The notes under the pieces were generated by a model. The model worked only from the letters and a program-made list of their open reading frames with translations. It was not told the origin of the DNA and did not search any database. Shown here in pieces: positions 11,301-22,857 of a stretch of 64,000 bases of DNA (positions are counted from its first letter, which is position 1; the number at the start of each line of letters is the position of its first letter). The translations under genes were made by a program, and so were the position numbers. The DNA comes from Symbiodinium natans (taxonomy: Eukaryota; Sar; Dinophyceae; Suessiales; Symbiodiniaceae): positions 1 through 64,000 of the forward strand of contig CAJNDS010000066.1 of NCBI GenBank assembly GCA_905221605.1, written 5' to 3'.

Positions 11301-14300
11301 AGTTGTTCCGTTTCCAGTTCGGATCTCCGAAATGTCAGCACAACAGGGTTCAGGCCTTTACTTGGAGGTGCGGGGGCGCAGTTGCAAAGTATAATTGTAA
11401 GGCGATGATGGGACGTCATGGAACCTACCCAGCTGAAAGCCCGTCTGGAACTTTCCTACACCTTGCACACCACCATATACTCTTAACATCAACCGGGAAC
11501 AACTGCCCCACGACACAAGGTTGAATTCAATGTTGCATCAAGGCTCGTCATCGGCATAGTAGAAAGCTGGCCGAATTCCGCTGGGGTCCCGCCTCAGTCA
11601 CTTCACAGGAGGGAGATCTACAGATTTGAGATTCTTGCCAGAAACTGCACAAAAAAAATATTTTACTTCGAACATCCTCACCCTCTCTTGGCAGAGATAC
11701 TCTGGGGTTGGGCACTCCAGGGACACTCTGGGGCTGGGCACTCCGGGGGGACACTGTGGGGTTGCAGGAAGGCTCTGCGGTTGGGCAATTGAGGGAGACT
11801 CTGGGGCTGGGCACTCCGGGGACACTCTGGGGTTGGGCACTCCAGGGAGACTCTGAAGTTGGGCGCTCTAGGAAGGCTCTGGGGCTGGGGGGACACTGTG
11901 GGGCTGGGCACTCCAGTCCAGGGAGACCACTCCGGGGACCCTGGGGTTTAGGGAAAGAGTTTAAAATCTAACAATCCCACACCGAGGGTGCGGAAAAACC
12001 TGCAGATCTCTGGGCTTTCCCAGCATGACGAAGGCATCGCCGTGGCCAAGGAGGCCGGCGATGCAGTAGCCACCGTCCCAGAGGCTGGAGGCCTAGGCTC
12101 GATTGAAGCTGAAGCTGAAGTTGAACATGTTGAAATGAAACGACTGAATGGGATGTTGGGGCTTCGGGGTTCAGGATGGTTGAGGTTCGTTGAGGGCTTT
12201 GCGGCTCTTTCAGGCTCCGGGTTGCGGGCTCTTGGAGGTTTCGGGTTTGCGGCCTTTGCGGTCCCTTTGCGGCCTTTGCGGCCTTTGCGGCCTTTGCGGC
12301 CTTTGCGGCCTTTGCGGCCTTTGCGGCTCTTGCACTTGGGATTGGTATCGGCTCCGTCGGAGCTGACGAATGTGGGGCCTTTCCATGCCTCAGAAAATCT
12401 CTTTTGTCAACGATGTCACTCTGTCCGCATCACTGAACGAGCCGCAACCGACTTCGTAGTAGAAGCCCTCAGTACTCCTCCCCTCCCCCCCGCCAAACTC
12501 TGGATTCGTCATTCATGCCCGGGCCGTCACACCCGGCGGAGGATCCGGGCAATGTTGATGTTCTCGGCGATGAGGCCTAAGTTTTGTGGCGTGGTGGCCG
12601 CGGCAAAGGGATTGAGTTATATTGACTTGTTTGCTGAGGGGATTCTAACATCAAGTACTCGGACCTTCACCCCGATGCCGACTTGATCCAAGACAACTTG
12701 GGGGTGCTTCGGCCAATATCTGATGTACCTACCGTAGCATTTACTTGCCCTTGTGCAATCGTTACGCAGCTACACCTCAAAGGTCTCAAAGTGTGCGTAG
12801 CCACTAGGCGTTGCCTGTGACAAACGCCTTTCAGCTTGACTAAACTCTTGAAGCTGACAGGAGGGTCAACGGTCAACCATGATCGTGGCCATTTCTCAAC
12901 ATTGCGCTTCTTGCGCGGACTCAGGAAAGAAAGCCAAAGCTAACTCTGGGCCGCCCAGCTGAAGCAGGTCTGCGGGCTGTGGCCGGCAGCCGAGTACTTC
13001 ACGTAGAGGTCGTTGTTCTCCTCTACGCCATGGCCCGGTTAAGCTGAGTGGATTGGCTGCTTAGTCGTGTGTCTTTCAAGTTTGGCAGCTCTTGGCGCCC
13101 ATGCCCTTTATGCCCTGAATGCCCTTACTGAAGCCTACATACCCAACAAGCGTCGCAGCGTTCCTTGTCCACGAAGTGGCCGATCTTCTCCAACAGCATG
13201 ACCTGGGAACAACGTCTCAAGCTTTCAGACTTGACTCCTGCGCTGCTGGAGTGCCTAGACGTGCATTGGGGCGCCGGTAGCCCTGTGAAGCAGACTTTGC
13301 ATGGCTTACGTGCCCGAATTTTCCGAGGCCCAGGGCGGTGTCCGACAGCTCCCGGGGATGCTGACCCAGCTGCACAAGACTCCCGAAGAGGTCCTGGCAG
13401 CTTGTTGTATTTCATGGGAAGCACTGGACCTGGTGAGCTTTGCCAAGTCTCAACGTTGAGAGAGCCGCTCTCCTCGTTGTTGGTGATGTTGAAATTTCCA
13501 GCCAAGATGAGGTTTCCTGGGCAAGGCTGAGAGATAGGGGTTGAGCATCAGACTACGAAACCCAAATCCTAACCTTCAACAATCCTAGATGCCTGCAAGC
13601 GGTTAAACTCCAGCCCAACACGCCGGGGAGCGGGTCATCCAGTTGCTCTCGCGCGTTACCGGGTGGCACCTGGACAGCTGCGGCTTCGGAGACTTCAGGG
13701 GCAGTTCGGGCTTTGTAGGCTGTCCTTTCACAAGTTAGCTCGGGTTCCTTCCGAGGCTATGCGGCGAAAGGAGGCTTGGAAGTTGGCTGCAAGGTTGAGT
13801 TATGCCAGCAAGCTGATTTCGGGGGGGGCTGTTGAAAGGCGCGAGCCTATCAAGGCTGTTCTCGGAGTCGGTGCCATAGCGGACATGGGCCAAGTAGGCT
13901 TCACCACAAAAGGGGATGTTGTCCTTGACCCACCTGTCGGAATGGGCTCCAAGACGGCCCCCCCAAACCAGAGAGCGCTCAGAAGGCTCCGTTGCCTGGG
14001 GTCGACCTGCTCCTTTCCGTTGGGGCCGCTGGGGATCCGCCTCAGTCGGAGTCACCGAGGCGGGACAGTTTTTTCTCTTTGCGCGACGTGCCTTCAAAGG
14101 AGCCATATATGTTCTGAGCTTCAAGGGACTGTGGCTCTCAGGCTCTCAGAGCCCCGAGATCCCAACGCATCTCGCGGGGCTTTCTGCAGCATGGCCGTGG
14201 CCTGACAGAAGCGCTTGTGGTGTACACCACTCCAACCCCACGGACCTTATAGCCCAGACCCTTCCGAGCTCGTGAGCCTGTTTCAAAGCAGCATTCTGGC

Positions 14301-15641
14301 ATTCCGCCCCCCAAGTCCGAAGCCCAACCTTCTAATAACTACTAGAAGGGCAGGATGCCTGCTTCTCCACGCGCCCGAAAAGGTCCCCAATGGGATCAGC
14401 GGCGATTGACTTCTCGCAATGGAGATACCTGCCAAAAGCAGCGCAGCGAGAGCAAGTAGGGTGCGCAGGGCCAAGATCCGCAAGAGGTGTACGAAATGCA
14501 AGTTTATACAATAGAGCCCTGTTTCCACACGGAACTCCTTACAACGGTTCCCACGACTCGGCTACACATAATTACGCAAATAACACGCGAAAAACCCTCT
14601 AAGAGTAACACGAAGTAACATCCGAAGGAGACCTGGTTCCCGGAGGCATGTCCAACTTGACATTCGCCACGCCAGCTCCGTCCTGGCCACCTAAGTAGGG
14701 CCAAAACTGCAGAGGTGACTGTAGCGACTGACGAAATTCCGGAGTTCTTGGATGTTCGGAATGTCCTAGGATAGGGCCATGAGCCCCACCCCCCCCGCCC
14801 CCCCCCCCCCCCCCCCCCCCCGCCCCCCAAACATCCCCAAACTGCCCGGAAAGCCTTGCAAATCTTTGTGCAGCAAGGCCGCGATTCCGCTGCTTCTCCA
14901 TGAGCAGGTGCATGCGGTTGAGGCCTTGGGCTCAGGACCTTGGGGTCCTCATTGTCCGCTGTTGGCTGCTAGGGATGGCAAGGGTCAACATTGTTTGTTG
15001 GCTTTAACCCCAAGAGGACGCCCTGTGAAAGTAGCTGGAGTTGCACCTTGACTGCCCTCGATTGCTTACAACCAGGAAATGCGCAATTGCATTTGTTTCG
15101 GGCATCTTTCCACATCAGTACATGACCTTGCAGACGCTGTATGGGGCTTGCAAGCTCACGAGAGTGTGCCCAGTGTAGCCATCCTTTGGCGTGCAGGATC
15201 ACCCTGCTCGAGTCTGCCTGCTGTGCTGGAAAAATTGGGATTTTCTCTGTGCTGCTTGAACTGCTGAGACGATGGCGGGCCCTGGAGGGGCCCCCGAGCC
15301 CCTCGGCCAACGAGCGAAGCATTTCAGCCCACAAAGCCCTCTGCGAAGGCGAAGCTCTGGCGAAGCTCTGGCGCAGCTCTGGCGAAGCTCTGGCGAAGCT
15401 CTGGCGAAGCTCTGTGAGTTCCGTCTGAGCTCCCGTGCCGAAGAAGTGCGTTCCATACTTCTCAAGGTAATACCTCAGGCGGTCAGAGAGCAAGGACTGG
15501 CGAGGACGGGAGAGGACTGGAGAGGTCAAGCCGTCTGCGAGTAAGTCCCTCAGCCACAGATCCCAAGGCGGTGTCATCAGGTTTTGGGGGCCCAACTCTG
15601 GTGGCTTCAACAAGCGCAGCATGGCGAAGCCGCACTCATGC
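359..15641 (-). CDS. purF: Amidophosphoribosyltransferase (PurF), split gene, 26 exons resolved, 3' end off the window
   Basis: The product transfers the amide of glutamine to PRPP, giving phosphoribosylamine, the first committed step of purine synthesis. Exons in order of transcription: 15597-15641, 15439-15473, 14883-14924, 14633-14690, 14359-14428, 13847-13923, 13632-13669, 13473-13516, 13337-13393, 13164-13202, 12966-13020, 12533-12576, 12025-12092, 11545-11592, 11167-11248, 10943-10989, 10298-10376, 9926-9943, 2254-2303, 1929-1992, 1241-1318, 1080-1142, 859-927, 696-760, 516-554, 359-396. Joined, they give 470 codons with no stop and consistent phases. Visible motifs in order: HECGFAMLRL (glutaminase Cys), LLMEKQRN, GQDGAG, VRYGT, AGNFNITN, LEKIGHF, WDGGY, DPSGIRPA, LPPGQAL, CSFERIYFSRG, SFIPNTSELAF, DAKIRTFI, the PRPP loop ALDDSIVRGNT, and CPQIRYPDVYG. 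The motif set matches the Bacteroidetes-type PurF branch better than the E. coli or yeast type, from memory of those families. The start-codon exon was not found; roughly the last fifth lies beyond the left edge. Confidence 0.93.
2613..2757. repeat. Degenerate CCCTAAA telomere-like repeats (left side)
   Basis: About 145 bases are built from imperfect copies of CCCTAAA, CCCTAAAA, CCCTATA and similar heptamers. The orientation is that of a left chromosome end, the opposite of the repeats at 6.7-8.0 kb. TTTAGGG is the telomere heptamer reported for dinoflagellates and plants. Confidence 0.8.
2880..5960. repeat. C-rich higher-order satellite
   Basis: About 3.1 kb of strongly C-rich plus strand. 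A block around CATGGACCCATGGCTCCTGG, followed by a TTCATCCCTCGACCTGCATGG segment, returns many times at irregular spacing. Between the blocks lie runs of CCCCCA. A longer unit with CTCCGCCCGCTCCGCTTGC recurs near 3280, 4320, 4710 and 5820, so there is higher-order structure. Very long proline-rich reading frames on the plus strand and glycine-rich ones on the minus strand follow from this composition and are not called as genes. Confidence 0.85.
6008..6700. repeat. Mirrored 49-bp palindromic satellite
   Basis: From about 6190 to 6700 a 49-bp unit repeats (starts at 6239, 6288, 6337 and onward). It contains the near-palindrome CCAGATTTTTTCTGG and a GGGGCCCGGG segment. From 6008 to about 6190 the same motifs run in the opposite orientation, with GGAGTACC on the other side. 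The array is therefore an inverted repeat of a unit that is itself partly palindromic, with its turning point near 6190. One unit near 6460 is about 10 bases shorter. Confidence 0.85.
6701..8030. repeat. Degenerate TTTAGGG telomere-like field (right side)
   Basis: About 1.3 kb of imperfect TTTAGGG copies mixed with TTTAGTG, TTAAGTG and TTTGGGG. Longer sub-blocks recur, for example around AGTGTTTAGGGTTTCGTG. The G-rich strand runs rightward. One hairpin element interrupts the field at 7147-7177. Confidence 0.85.
7147..7177. repeat. Short hairpin element, copy 1
   Basis: A TCTGGGGAAG arm and a GCCCCAGACC arm flank a CACCGGGG core. Copies lie at 8054-8087 (same orientation) and at 8258-8288 and 8597-8628 (opposite orientation). 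The consensus arm GGTCTGGGGAAG pairs with CTTCCCCAGACC. Confidence 0.75.
8054..8628. repeat. Hairpin element copies 2-4 in A/T-rich sequence
   Basis: Copy 2 at 8054-8087 has the orientation of copy 1; copies 3 (8258-8288) and 4 (8597-8628) are reversed. The sequence between them is rich in TTTTAAA-type words such as CCTTTTAAAG, so the flanks can also pair. The pattern resembles a family of small non-autonomous elements, but no target duplication is clear. Confidence 0.65.
9926..9943 (-). CDS. purF: purF 18-nt micro-exon (VYRERE)
   Basis: Six codons read VYRERE, matching the stretch after FSRGxD in PurF, where a YRER segment is expected. The exon has an AG acceptor on its upstream side and a GC donor (GCACGC) downstream, and it is in phase 0 at both ends. 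The upstream exon (10298-10376) ends exactly at FSRGND and the downstream exon (2254-2303) starts at ELGRLLLPP, so the micro-exon fills the gap with no residue lost. It could be a chance match because it is so short, but phase and homology both agree. Confidence 0.7.
11700..11935. repeat. Short minisatellite in a purF intron
   Basis: A unit around GGGGTTGGGCACTCCAGGGA repeats with variation about nine times between two purF exons. A second small array with the 9-base unit CCTTTGCGG lies at 12246-12332, also in a purF intron. Confidence 0.8.
12025..15473 (-). CDS. purF: purF exons of the glutaminase domain
   Basis: Twelve exons of 35-77 nt cover the Ntn-hydrolase half. Readable segments are LLMEKQRN (14883-14924), GQDGAGVANVKLDMPPG (14633-14690), ADPIGDLFGRVEKQ (14359-14428), GEAYLAHVRYGT (13847-13923), ESNWMTR (13632-13669), AGNFNITNNE (13473-13516), LVQLGQHPRELSDT (13337-13393), MLLEKIGHFVDK (13164-13202), LYVKYSAAG (12966-13020), LIAENINIARILRR (12533-12576) and WDGGYCIAGLLGHGDAFV (12025-12092). 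The order and spacing match a full glutaminase domain with no missing block. Most introns here start with GC; those after 13473 and 13164 start with GA. Confidence 0.9.
15340..15415. repeat. 12-base tandem repeat GGCGAAGCTCT
   Basis: Six imperfect copies lie in the intron between purF exons 15439-15473 and 14883-14924. Because the period is a multiple of three, several frames stay open here; it is not called as coding. Confidence 0.8.
15597..15641 (-). CDS. purF: purF exon with the glutaminase nucleophile Cys
   Basis: This 45-nt exon follows a TGAG acceptor and reads HECGFAMLRLLKPP in frame, then splices (GT donor) into YYLEKYGTHFFG at 15439-15473. The Cys of HECG aligns with the N-terminal nucleophile of class II amidotransferases. 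At least His-Glu and one earlier residue precede it, so a short leader must be removed for the Cys to become N-terminal, as in PurF enzymes made with a propeptide; that step is inferred. The exon carrying the initiator Met should lie between about 15.65 and 16.3 kb but I could not identify it. Confidence 0.88.
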
Positions 15642-16307
15642 CTCAGGCTCAGGTGCTCGGATCTCTGGCAGTCTTTTGAGTTGAGGTCACTGGACTTTCT
15701 GCTGGGGAAAACTCTCGGAGGTCTCGGGCTTCTGGGCGCTTGGCCCTGAGCTTTTTGGTAGGTAGCTGACGCCCCACGTACTTGTCTAGAACGTTTATGC
15801 GGGCTTCGGCTGTTAGAGCCTAATCACTTCCACTGCTTGCGCATGTGCATGAGGCTAGTGGCAGCTGAGTTCCGGACCCAATGTCGTCACCCATGGCAGC
15901 AAGAGCAGGACGCAAGGGGTTCTCCGAACCGGTGGCCCTTCCCTTTCCTCTGTGTTTCAATCCCCGCTTCAACTGGGCGGATGTCGTGCTTGAGGCGGCG
16001 ACAGGTGCGTCTGTGGGAGATGGGCAGGGCAACACAGCAGCCTGAGAATCTTAACCAAATCAACAGTCAGCGGTAGGTTGGGTAGAAGGATCCGGGAAAC
16101 CCATCAATATCAGGTCATGGGCTGGAGATTCAGGGGCTTCAGGGGATCGGGAATGCCTTGACCCTTCTGCCCTCGTCAACGTGAAAGAGCGAAAACTCCC
16201 TAAGACCACAAGGCCCATACTTGTTCAATCACGAACTTATGAGCCTCCCAGCATCCCAGCAAGCACGCAAGCCACCTAAGCTTGGGGCCTAAAGTTAGGT
16301 GTGAGTC
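15642..16307. other. Space between the kinase gene and purF
   Basis: This holds the gap between the last kinase exon seen (ending 16308) and the first purF exon seen (starting 15641). The missing purF start-codon exon and the 3' end of the kinase gene should lie here or be very short. I could not identify either, nor a promoter motif. Confidence 0.5.
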
Positions 16308-16667
16308 CTTCGTGCAGCAGGCCCGCCAGTAGCGGCAGAAGTTGACGCGCACATCGTTCTCACTGCACGGAGACAGAAATTTGGCGGCAAGAATGTGATA
16401 AGCTTGCTGCATGTTGCCATCACTATCTCTGAGGGGCCCATGAGGGGTGCCCATTGTCACCAGGAACGGAAACCGATTTTGCAACCTGCAAAACCCTGCA
16501 TTTCCAAACTCACTCGGGCCTCGAGTGCCACATCTCATGCACGGAACCCTAATCCGGCTAATCCGCAAAAATCCTGTACCGAGTACAAAGAGTACAAAGA
16601 GTACAAAGCCTGAGGTCGTAATAAAGGCCGTGGTCCAGCAGGACGAGCTGCGGGTGCAGCGTCCCAC
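16308..16667 (-). CDS. Kinase exons: DFG-equivalent segment and following helix
   Basis: 16610-16667 (or starting at 16647) reads QLVLLDHGLYYDL and has a GC donor. 16308-16362 starts after GTGCAG and reads ENDVRVNFCRYWRACCTK; the split codon between them gives Ser, so frame is kept. In ADCK1 proteins LLDHGLY is directly followed by an RLNYCxLW-type segment, which matches. Confidence 0.82.
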
Positions 16668-19600
16668 CTGCTTCAAGACACTTTGCCAGATTAGACGGAC
16701 TAGAATTTCACAGAATTCATAACGTCACGTGGGGTCTGACACAAATCCAAAAAATGTTGGCAACACGCGCAAGTTTTGTGTTGTCAGCACTTTCGTCCAC
16801 GCTGGCAGCTCAGCAAGCAACAACAGTTTTGGGAGCCCGCCAAGAATAAAGGCCAATGTACTTCGACGGGCTCCGCGATGCAGCCTCCCCTCTGATGTCA
16901 CCTGGTCTTCTTGCTCTTCTTCCCGTGTGTGGTGGCGCTCTTCCCTTTCTTGCTCTTGGACTTGTTCAATCGACCGCTGTCGGGCCGAGGCCCGGCCAAG
17001 ACAGAAAGCCTTGCAGTATCAGACCTGGTCCCGATGGTACGTGCTCCCTTCCAACCACGGCTTCTGACACCACTGGCAAAAGAAGTCCCCCGTCAGAACA
17101 CCCTTTTGCATGTCTTCAGCAACCCGCTCGGCGTCACATGACTTTGATGACTTTGGAGGAACTTCTTTAGATGGCCGTGGCGGAGCATGGCCATCGGCCG
17201 AAGATTCCGCCTCACGAAAACAGCGGCGGATACACAACACATTTCAGCCTCTCAGAAGGCCTGAGATGATGTGTAAGCTGCTTTGTGCCTGCGTTTTGCG
17301 GACTTTTGTGAAAGTTGAATTTGGTCAGGCCCGAGATCTGACAGGATAGTATGACCAGCATCCAATGCCATCCGGGTTACCTTTGAAGCCAGCAACCCGC
17401 GCAAGACCAGCCGACAACCACAGACACGGGGCACGGCCCTTTCTCCCTCTCGCGCTGGCGTCCTGGCGACTGCGGTGCCTTCGGCTGACTACAGACCAAG
17501 TTTCACTCCGCAGCTTTAGATCACGGGGCTTAAGGCGCTTTAAGGGGCTTGTGGTTTCGAGACTCAGGGAACTGCCAAAACACCAGCGACGGAGCCGCGC
17601 CGCCACCCAAAATGCTGTAGGGGAAGGAACGTTACTTGTGGCTAAGCTGAAATTGCAGCTAACAGCCCCTTGTGCAATGGCTACTTAAAGCTCTTCTATT
17701 GTTGTCGTTGGGAGGGAGGGGGGGAAGTGTTTTCGCTTCACCACGAGCGCGAAGGTGGTCCAATCGGCTTTCTGCGGATTGCCTGCCGCGCTGGCCTCCA
17801 CACAGGCATGGCCCGCTTATTCACTCTCGAATGCTCTTGCTGCGAACATACCACCCCTTCATCCCTCTTTTGCCTCGACCTGTTGCACCTACTTGAAAAT
17901 GTGCACGCCCCACTGCGCATTGGGCCCGTGGGCCTCCCTTCTGAACTTTCCACACTTCTCGATACTTCTCGGCACAGCAAGTGTCCGGACCTGCGTCTTC
18001 CGCACGTGTCAGGGCGCATCCTGAGCTGTCTCTGCCTCAACCTGAGCTGGTATTGTGAAAGACTTCGGGTTGTCGAGATTCATCGAACTTCAATAGTATA
18101 ACTTCAGAACTACAACGCACCAACCCAACTTCAACGCATCCCGAACCCATACGCCCGCGGGACCCACGAGAGGTACTCGGAATTGCCACCGAGCGCAGTC
18201 CTGAGAGAGAGGCAAAAGGCATAGGAAGTTGAGAACCCTCCTGGACAAGGGGTTGGGGAATCGTCTTGTGTAGCACACACTGTCGGTCCAGTCAATGGAA
18301 AGGCTGCCGCCCTCCTCCTTCAGCCAGGCCTGGCGAGCAGTGGGAGATAGAGGGGGTGGGGGAACTTGTTTCAACCTCCTTCGTTACACGTTTTGGGGAG
18401 CCTCTTGCTTTCCTTCTTCTGATTCTTCTTTTCTTGGGGAGAAGGTGGGGCTAGCGGACCTAGCCTCGAGTTGTTGCGCTCTCGCCTCGGTCCCGTGCAT
18501 GCTCTCCTCGTGCGAAGCGCAGTTGCTGGTCGTCCCTGTTTATGTCTGAGAATTGCTGGGTGCTCGTGGAGAGGCTTCGCAGGGCACCGCGCAAGACTTT
18601 TCTTTCTGTCGTTCTTTGTTTATGTCTTCTTCCTCAACCGCTACTACCCTATGTCTTCAACCGGAAAACCTCTCTTCCCCCCAAATTTCATAGGAAAGGA
18701 AGCCCAGGACCAAAGCAAAGGGACAAAACGCAAAACAAGACTAAACAAAAAAGTGTGTTAGAGCGAAGGGTTCCAATGTAGAGTCAGGTTCTGTCTCTTT
18801 TCTCTCTTTCGTTCTGTCCTTCTTCATTAAATATTTCGTATTTCTCTCGTTCTGCCTTTCTTTCTCTCCTTCTGTCCTGCACTTCAATCGTTCGTTCCCT
18901 TCTTTCTTTCTCTACTTCTTTCGTTCTAGCCTTTTGCTTGGGAAAGCAGCCCCTCCAGAAAGAAATGATTACCGGCTGCTACCGTGCCTCAACGCCTTTG
19001 CGGCCGGCGGCCGTGGTGTGCAGCACTGCCGTGCCCGCAGCCTGAAAGAAGCGGTTTCCAAAGGCAGTTCCCAAGGACTCAAGCTGTTCAGAAAGGTTTT
19101 CAGATGCGCGATTTTCCAATTGGGGCATGTGGGAAGCTGTACTTATCGCATGGTGAAGCTTTCAGATCCCTTGTTGAGGCTTCTTGCCCACTCGAGGCCC
19201 CTGCGGCTTGAAGTCGACCATCACTCCCACTTTCCCCGGACACTCTCATGCCAAATCCAAAAACGCAACTGGCGTAAGTGACGCAAGTGATGCAAGTGAC
19301 GTCAGCCCCCCCAAAAAACGTCTTTTTGCAGAGCTCCAAAGCCAGGGCCAAACCTGACATTTCTGCCTCCTCGACCTCCACGGCAGCACAGAGCCGCGCT
19401 TCCAGCAACCGCTCTGTGGTGCTGGTGAGTTCCTCGAAGTTTGGCTTGAAGGGTTTTTGAGACATTTTGAGGGTCTCGAGACGGTCTCGAGGTTTGTTGA
19501 AGGGTTTGGGGCTTGCGAGAGAGCTACAAGCTCACAAATGGAAGTGTACTCCACCGAACCCAGAATTCGCATTGCACCAAGGCCATGAAGCCTCATAAAT

Positions 19601-22600
19601 CTCAGCAAGGAATCCTTCAACCTAACCTGCGTCCCAAAAGTTCAGGCCAGACATTTCCCTCCTCTGACGTCGCCCCAGTGAGCGCGCCGCGGAAGAACCT
19701 GCCATGAGACTGGTTTTTGGCTGGAAATCCATTTTGGGAGATCCCTTTTGATTTGGGACTTTTTTGTTTGTCGGGTTTGGCTCTTGTCCCGCAAGCTCAT
19801 TCTCTATGTTTTAACAGGAGAACCTCCGTCTATACTCTCATCAGAAAACTCTATTTTCTCTGCACTCATTGGAGGAAAACTTGTATTGTCTGTGTTTTTG
19901 ATGGAATAGGAATTCCTTTTCATGGGACAACCTCTGTTTTCTCTCCACATATTCTTGTGCGTTCTGTACATTTGAGTAGAAACATCTGTATTCCCTCTAC
20001 ATGTGAAGACAGACAGAAGGCAAAAAACAAAAACACAAACCATAACGCTGGCATGCCCGGTTTAGAAAGGATTCGTGCGTTTTAAATGTAAGTTCTCTTC
20101 ATGGGCTGATGGACGACAAGGCAAGTTTGCACGGGTTAAAGATACAAAAAGCGGGGAGGTTGGGCGGCCGTCGATCTAGATGCAAAACGCCGCGGGGCGG
20201 GTGTGGGTGGGTGCGTGGGTGGGTGGGTGGGTGGGTGGCATAATCGCTTCCAAAATGTATGTTCTCATATAAATAACGTAAACATTTACTCATTTAGCAA
20301 CTCAATAATGTTTATTATGCAATATCATAATAAACAGGTCTATGGCAGGAAAGCAGAAAAACACAAACATCTATTCATATAATCGAAAAGGAACACGAAT
20401 CTAATAACCTAAAAAGACAACTGCATCATCAAAATGATGTGATATATATATATACATATTATCATATATGTATATATAATCATCATCAGTATCATCATCA
20501 TCATCATCATCATCATCAAGCAACAAAGCAGTACAAAAACAACATTAACTTGAAAAAACAAACTATTCATACAATAATACAACAATGCCATACGATAACG
20601 GGCTCCCACCCGCACCTCCTCAGCGAACACAATAATACAATAGTGCGATCATTAAAATCGTATAGCCAGAAAATCATATATTCATGTAATCAAGAAAGCA
20701 AATAATCAAGAATCAAGTAAATCAAAAAATCATACAATGATAGAAAATAATCATGTAACCATATAATCATAAAATCACAGAATCAGAAGTATAGAATCAT
20801 AGAATCATAGAATCATATAATCATAGAATCATATAATCATAGAATCATAGAATCATATACTCATATTGATATCATGCTACAAATATGACAAGATAACCAT
20901 AAAAGATAATCATAAAAGAAACAAAGACAACAAGCTAATAGGAGAATAAGATAAGAAGAAATGATAAGATAATAAGATAATAAAATAACAAGGTAATAAG
21001 ATAATCAGATTAGTCAGAGAATCAGATAATCAGACGATCAGATATCAGATAATAAGATCATAAGTTACGAAGACAATATGAACACTAAGATACTAACACA
21101 CTTGTATAATCATATAATCATACATTCATATAAAAGCTATGACTATACAAATATCATAGTATACCAATGATTTATAACAAAGAAATAGGATTTCCTATTT
21201 AAATATAGAGAACATGCATGTTTCCTACCAAAATTTGGAGAAAATCAAGTATTTCTATAAGTTTTAGAGGTCAACGAAGTTTTCCGAATAAACGATAGAG
21301 AAAATAAGGTTTTCTTCTATGTGAAAAAGAAGTAGTTTACGGACTTGCGGGACAAAAGCCAAACCCTGAAGAAACAAACAAAATCACCAAAAACACCTTC
21401 TTCCTGCCTTTGCGACAGCCCTGCGAAGCCCTATGCGCCCATGCCCCCGTGAAGCCCGAGCACAATTTCGAGGGCAAACATGCGCCACCCGCCATCTTTC
21501 AAGAAACTGGACTGCTCTTTGCCTCAGGCCTTCTCGATCTTGGACCCTGAATCGAGAACAGCCAAACTTCCAACCTGGGACTCCTCAACCCAAATCGCTT
21601 TTGAGAAAAGTCTAGGGCCCCGGACTGCGCGTCACCATCGACGTCCAAGCCCTCGACGAGGATCTCGGGGGATGTACTCAAGTGCAAATGTTTCTTCCGG
21701 ATTCCTCCTCCCCTGAATTTTTGTCCGACGTTCTCGCATCAAGGTTCAGGGGGCACCTGGCATGTATTTATCCTGAGCTGGAACTGCGCAGCGCCAGGTG
21801 AGGGCCTGTGCTGTCCTACAAAGTCCTACACATCTTAACATCTCAACCTCCACCCATCTTCGCTTGCTCAGCCTCCGCGTTTTCGAACGTCCCCGTTGCT
21901 CATTTTCACGTTGCTTGCGTGTGGACGGGTCTTCAAAGCGGTCGCGGATGCCCCCTCCGTGACTGGCTGGGTGCTCGTTGCAGCGCTTGGGTTGACTTCC
22001 GACTATCAAAGCCTGGCCACCGACAACAATTTGGCACTTGCAAGGCCTCTCTGGTACTTGACGACAGGCCAGACTTACAAGATACTCGCGAGTCCCTGTC
22101 TTTATGCAAGCTGTTGTGCACAAGCTAGCACCTTTCTTCCCGTTCCCTGTGTAGCCCCCAAAAAGAGATGGTGCCCCATAGACCTGTACCACGATGAGCA
22201 TCCCAAGCATGATTCATGTGCGATTCCATCGACCGTAGACAAAGCTCAGGGGCTGAGGGCCGATCAAAGGGCTGTACCCAGAAATCCTGAGCTGCCCCGC
22301 CATGGGCATTTCATCCTCCAGCGCTTCGCCCATCATCGAGGACACGAGCAGCATGGACCTACGAAGATTACTCTCAGGACTTTTTTGACTGTGAGAGCCT
22401 GATTCAGGTTGGAAACGTTGGAAACGTTGGGAACGTTGGGAACGTTGGGAATGCCCAGAACTTTCAGGTCTTTCGGCATTCTGGGGCATGGCTTGCGGGG
22501 CCCATGTTTAGCGGCGGGTTGACGTAAGTTTGAGGGTCAAAGCTGACAGTTTTTGGGGCAAAAAAGCCAACAAACGAGAAGCACACGAACAAGCTTCACG

Positions 22601-22822
22601 GCTTCGGATTTTGCGGTACGGTGTGCTGGGAAAAAGTGCAAAACTTGCGCCTGGGCGGAACCCACAGCGCCAAGCGTGTGGCCTCGGCGCCTGTGCCGCG
22701 CCGCAGCCAACGCACCGGCGATTCCTGGCAACGCGAAAGGCTTTCGGTGGCTTTCAGCAGCTTTCATGCTTCAGGGGTTTTTGTCTGGCACTAGCTAGTC
22801 TTCATCACTGCTGCCACCGCCA

Positions 22823-22857
<35 letters not shown>

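Noticed and set aside
12001..12686. 232-codon plus-strand frame containing repeated PLRPLRPLRP
   Set aside because: It overlaps two well-supported purF exons on the minus strand and is extended by a 9-base tandem repeat.
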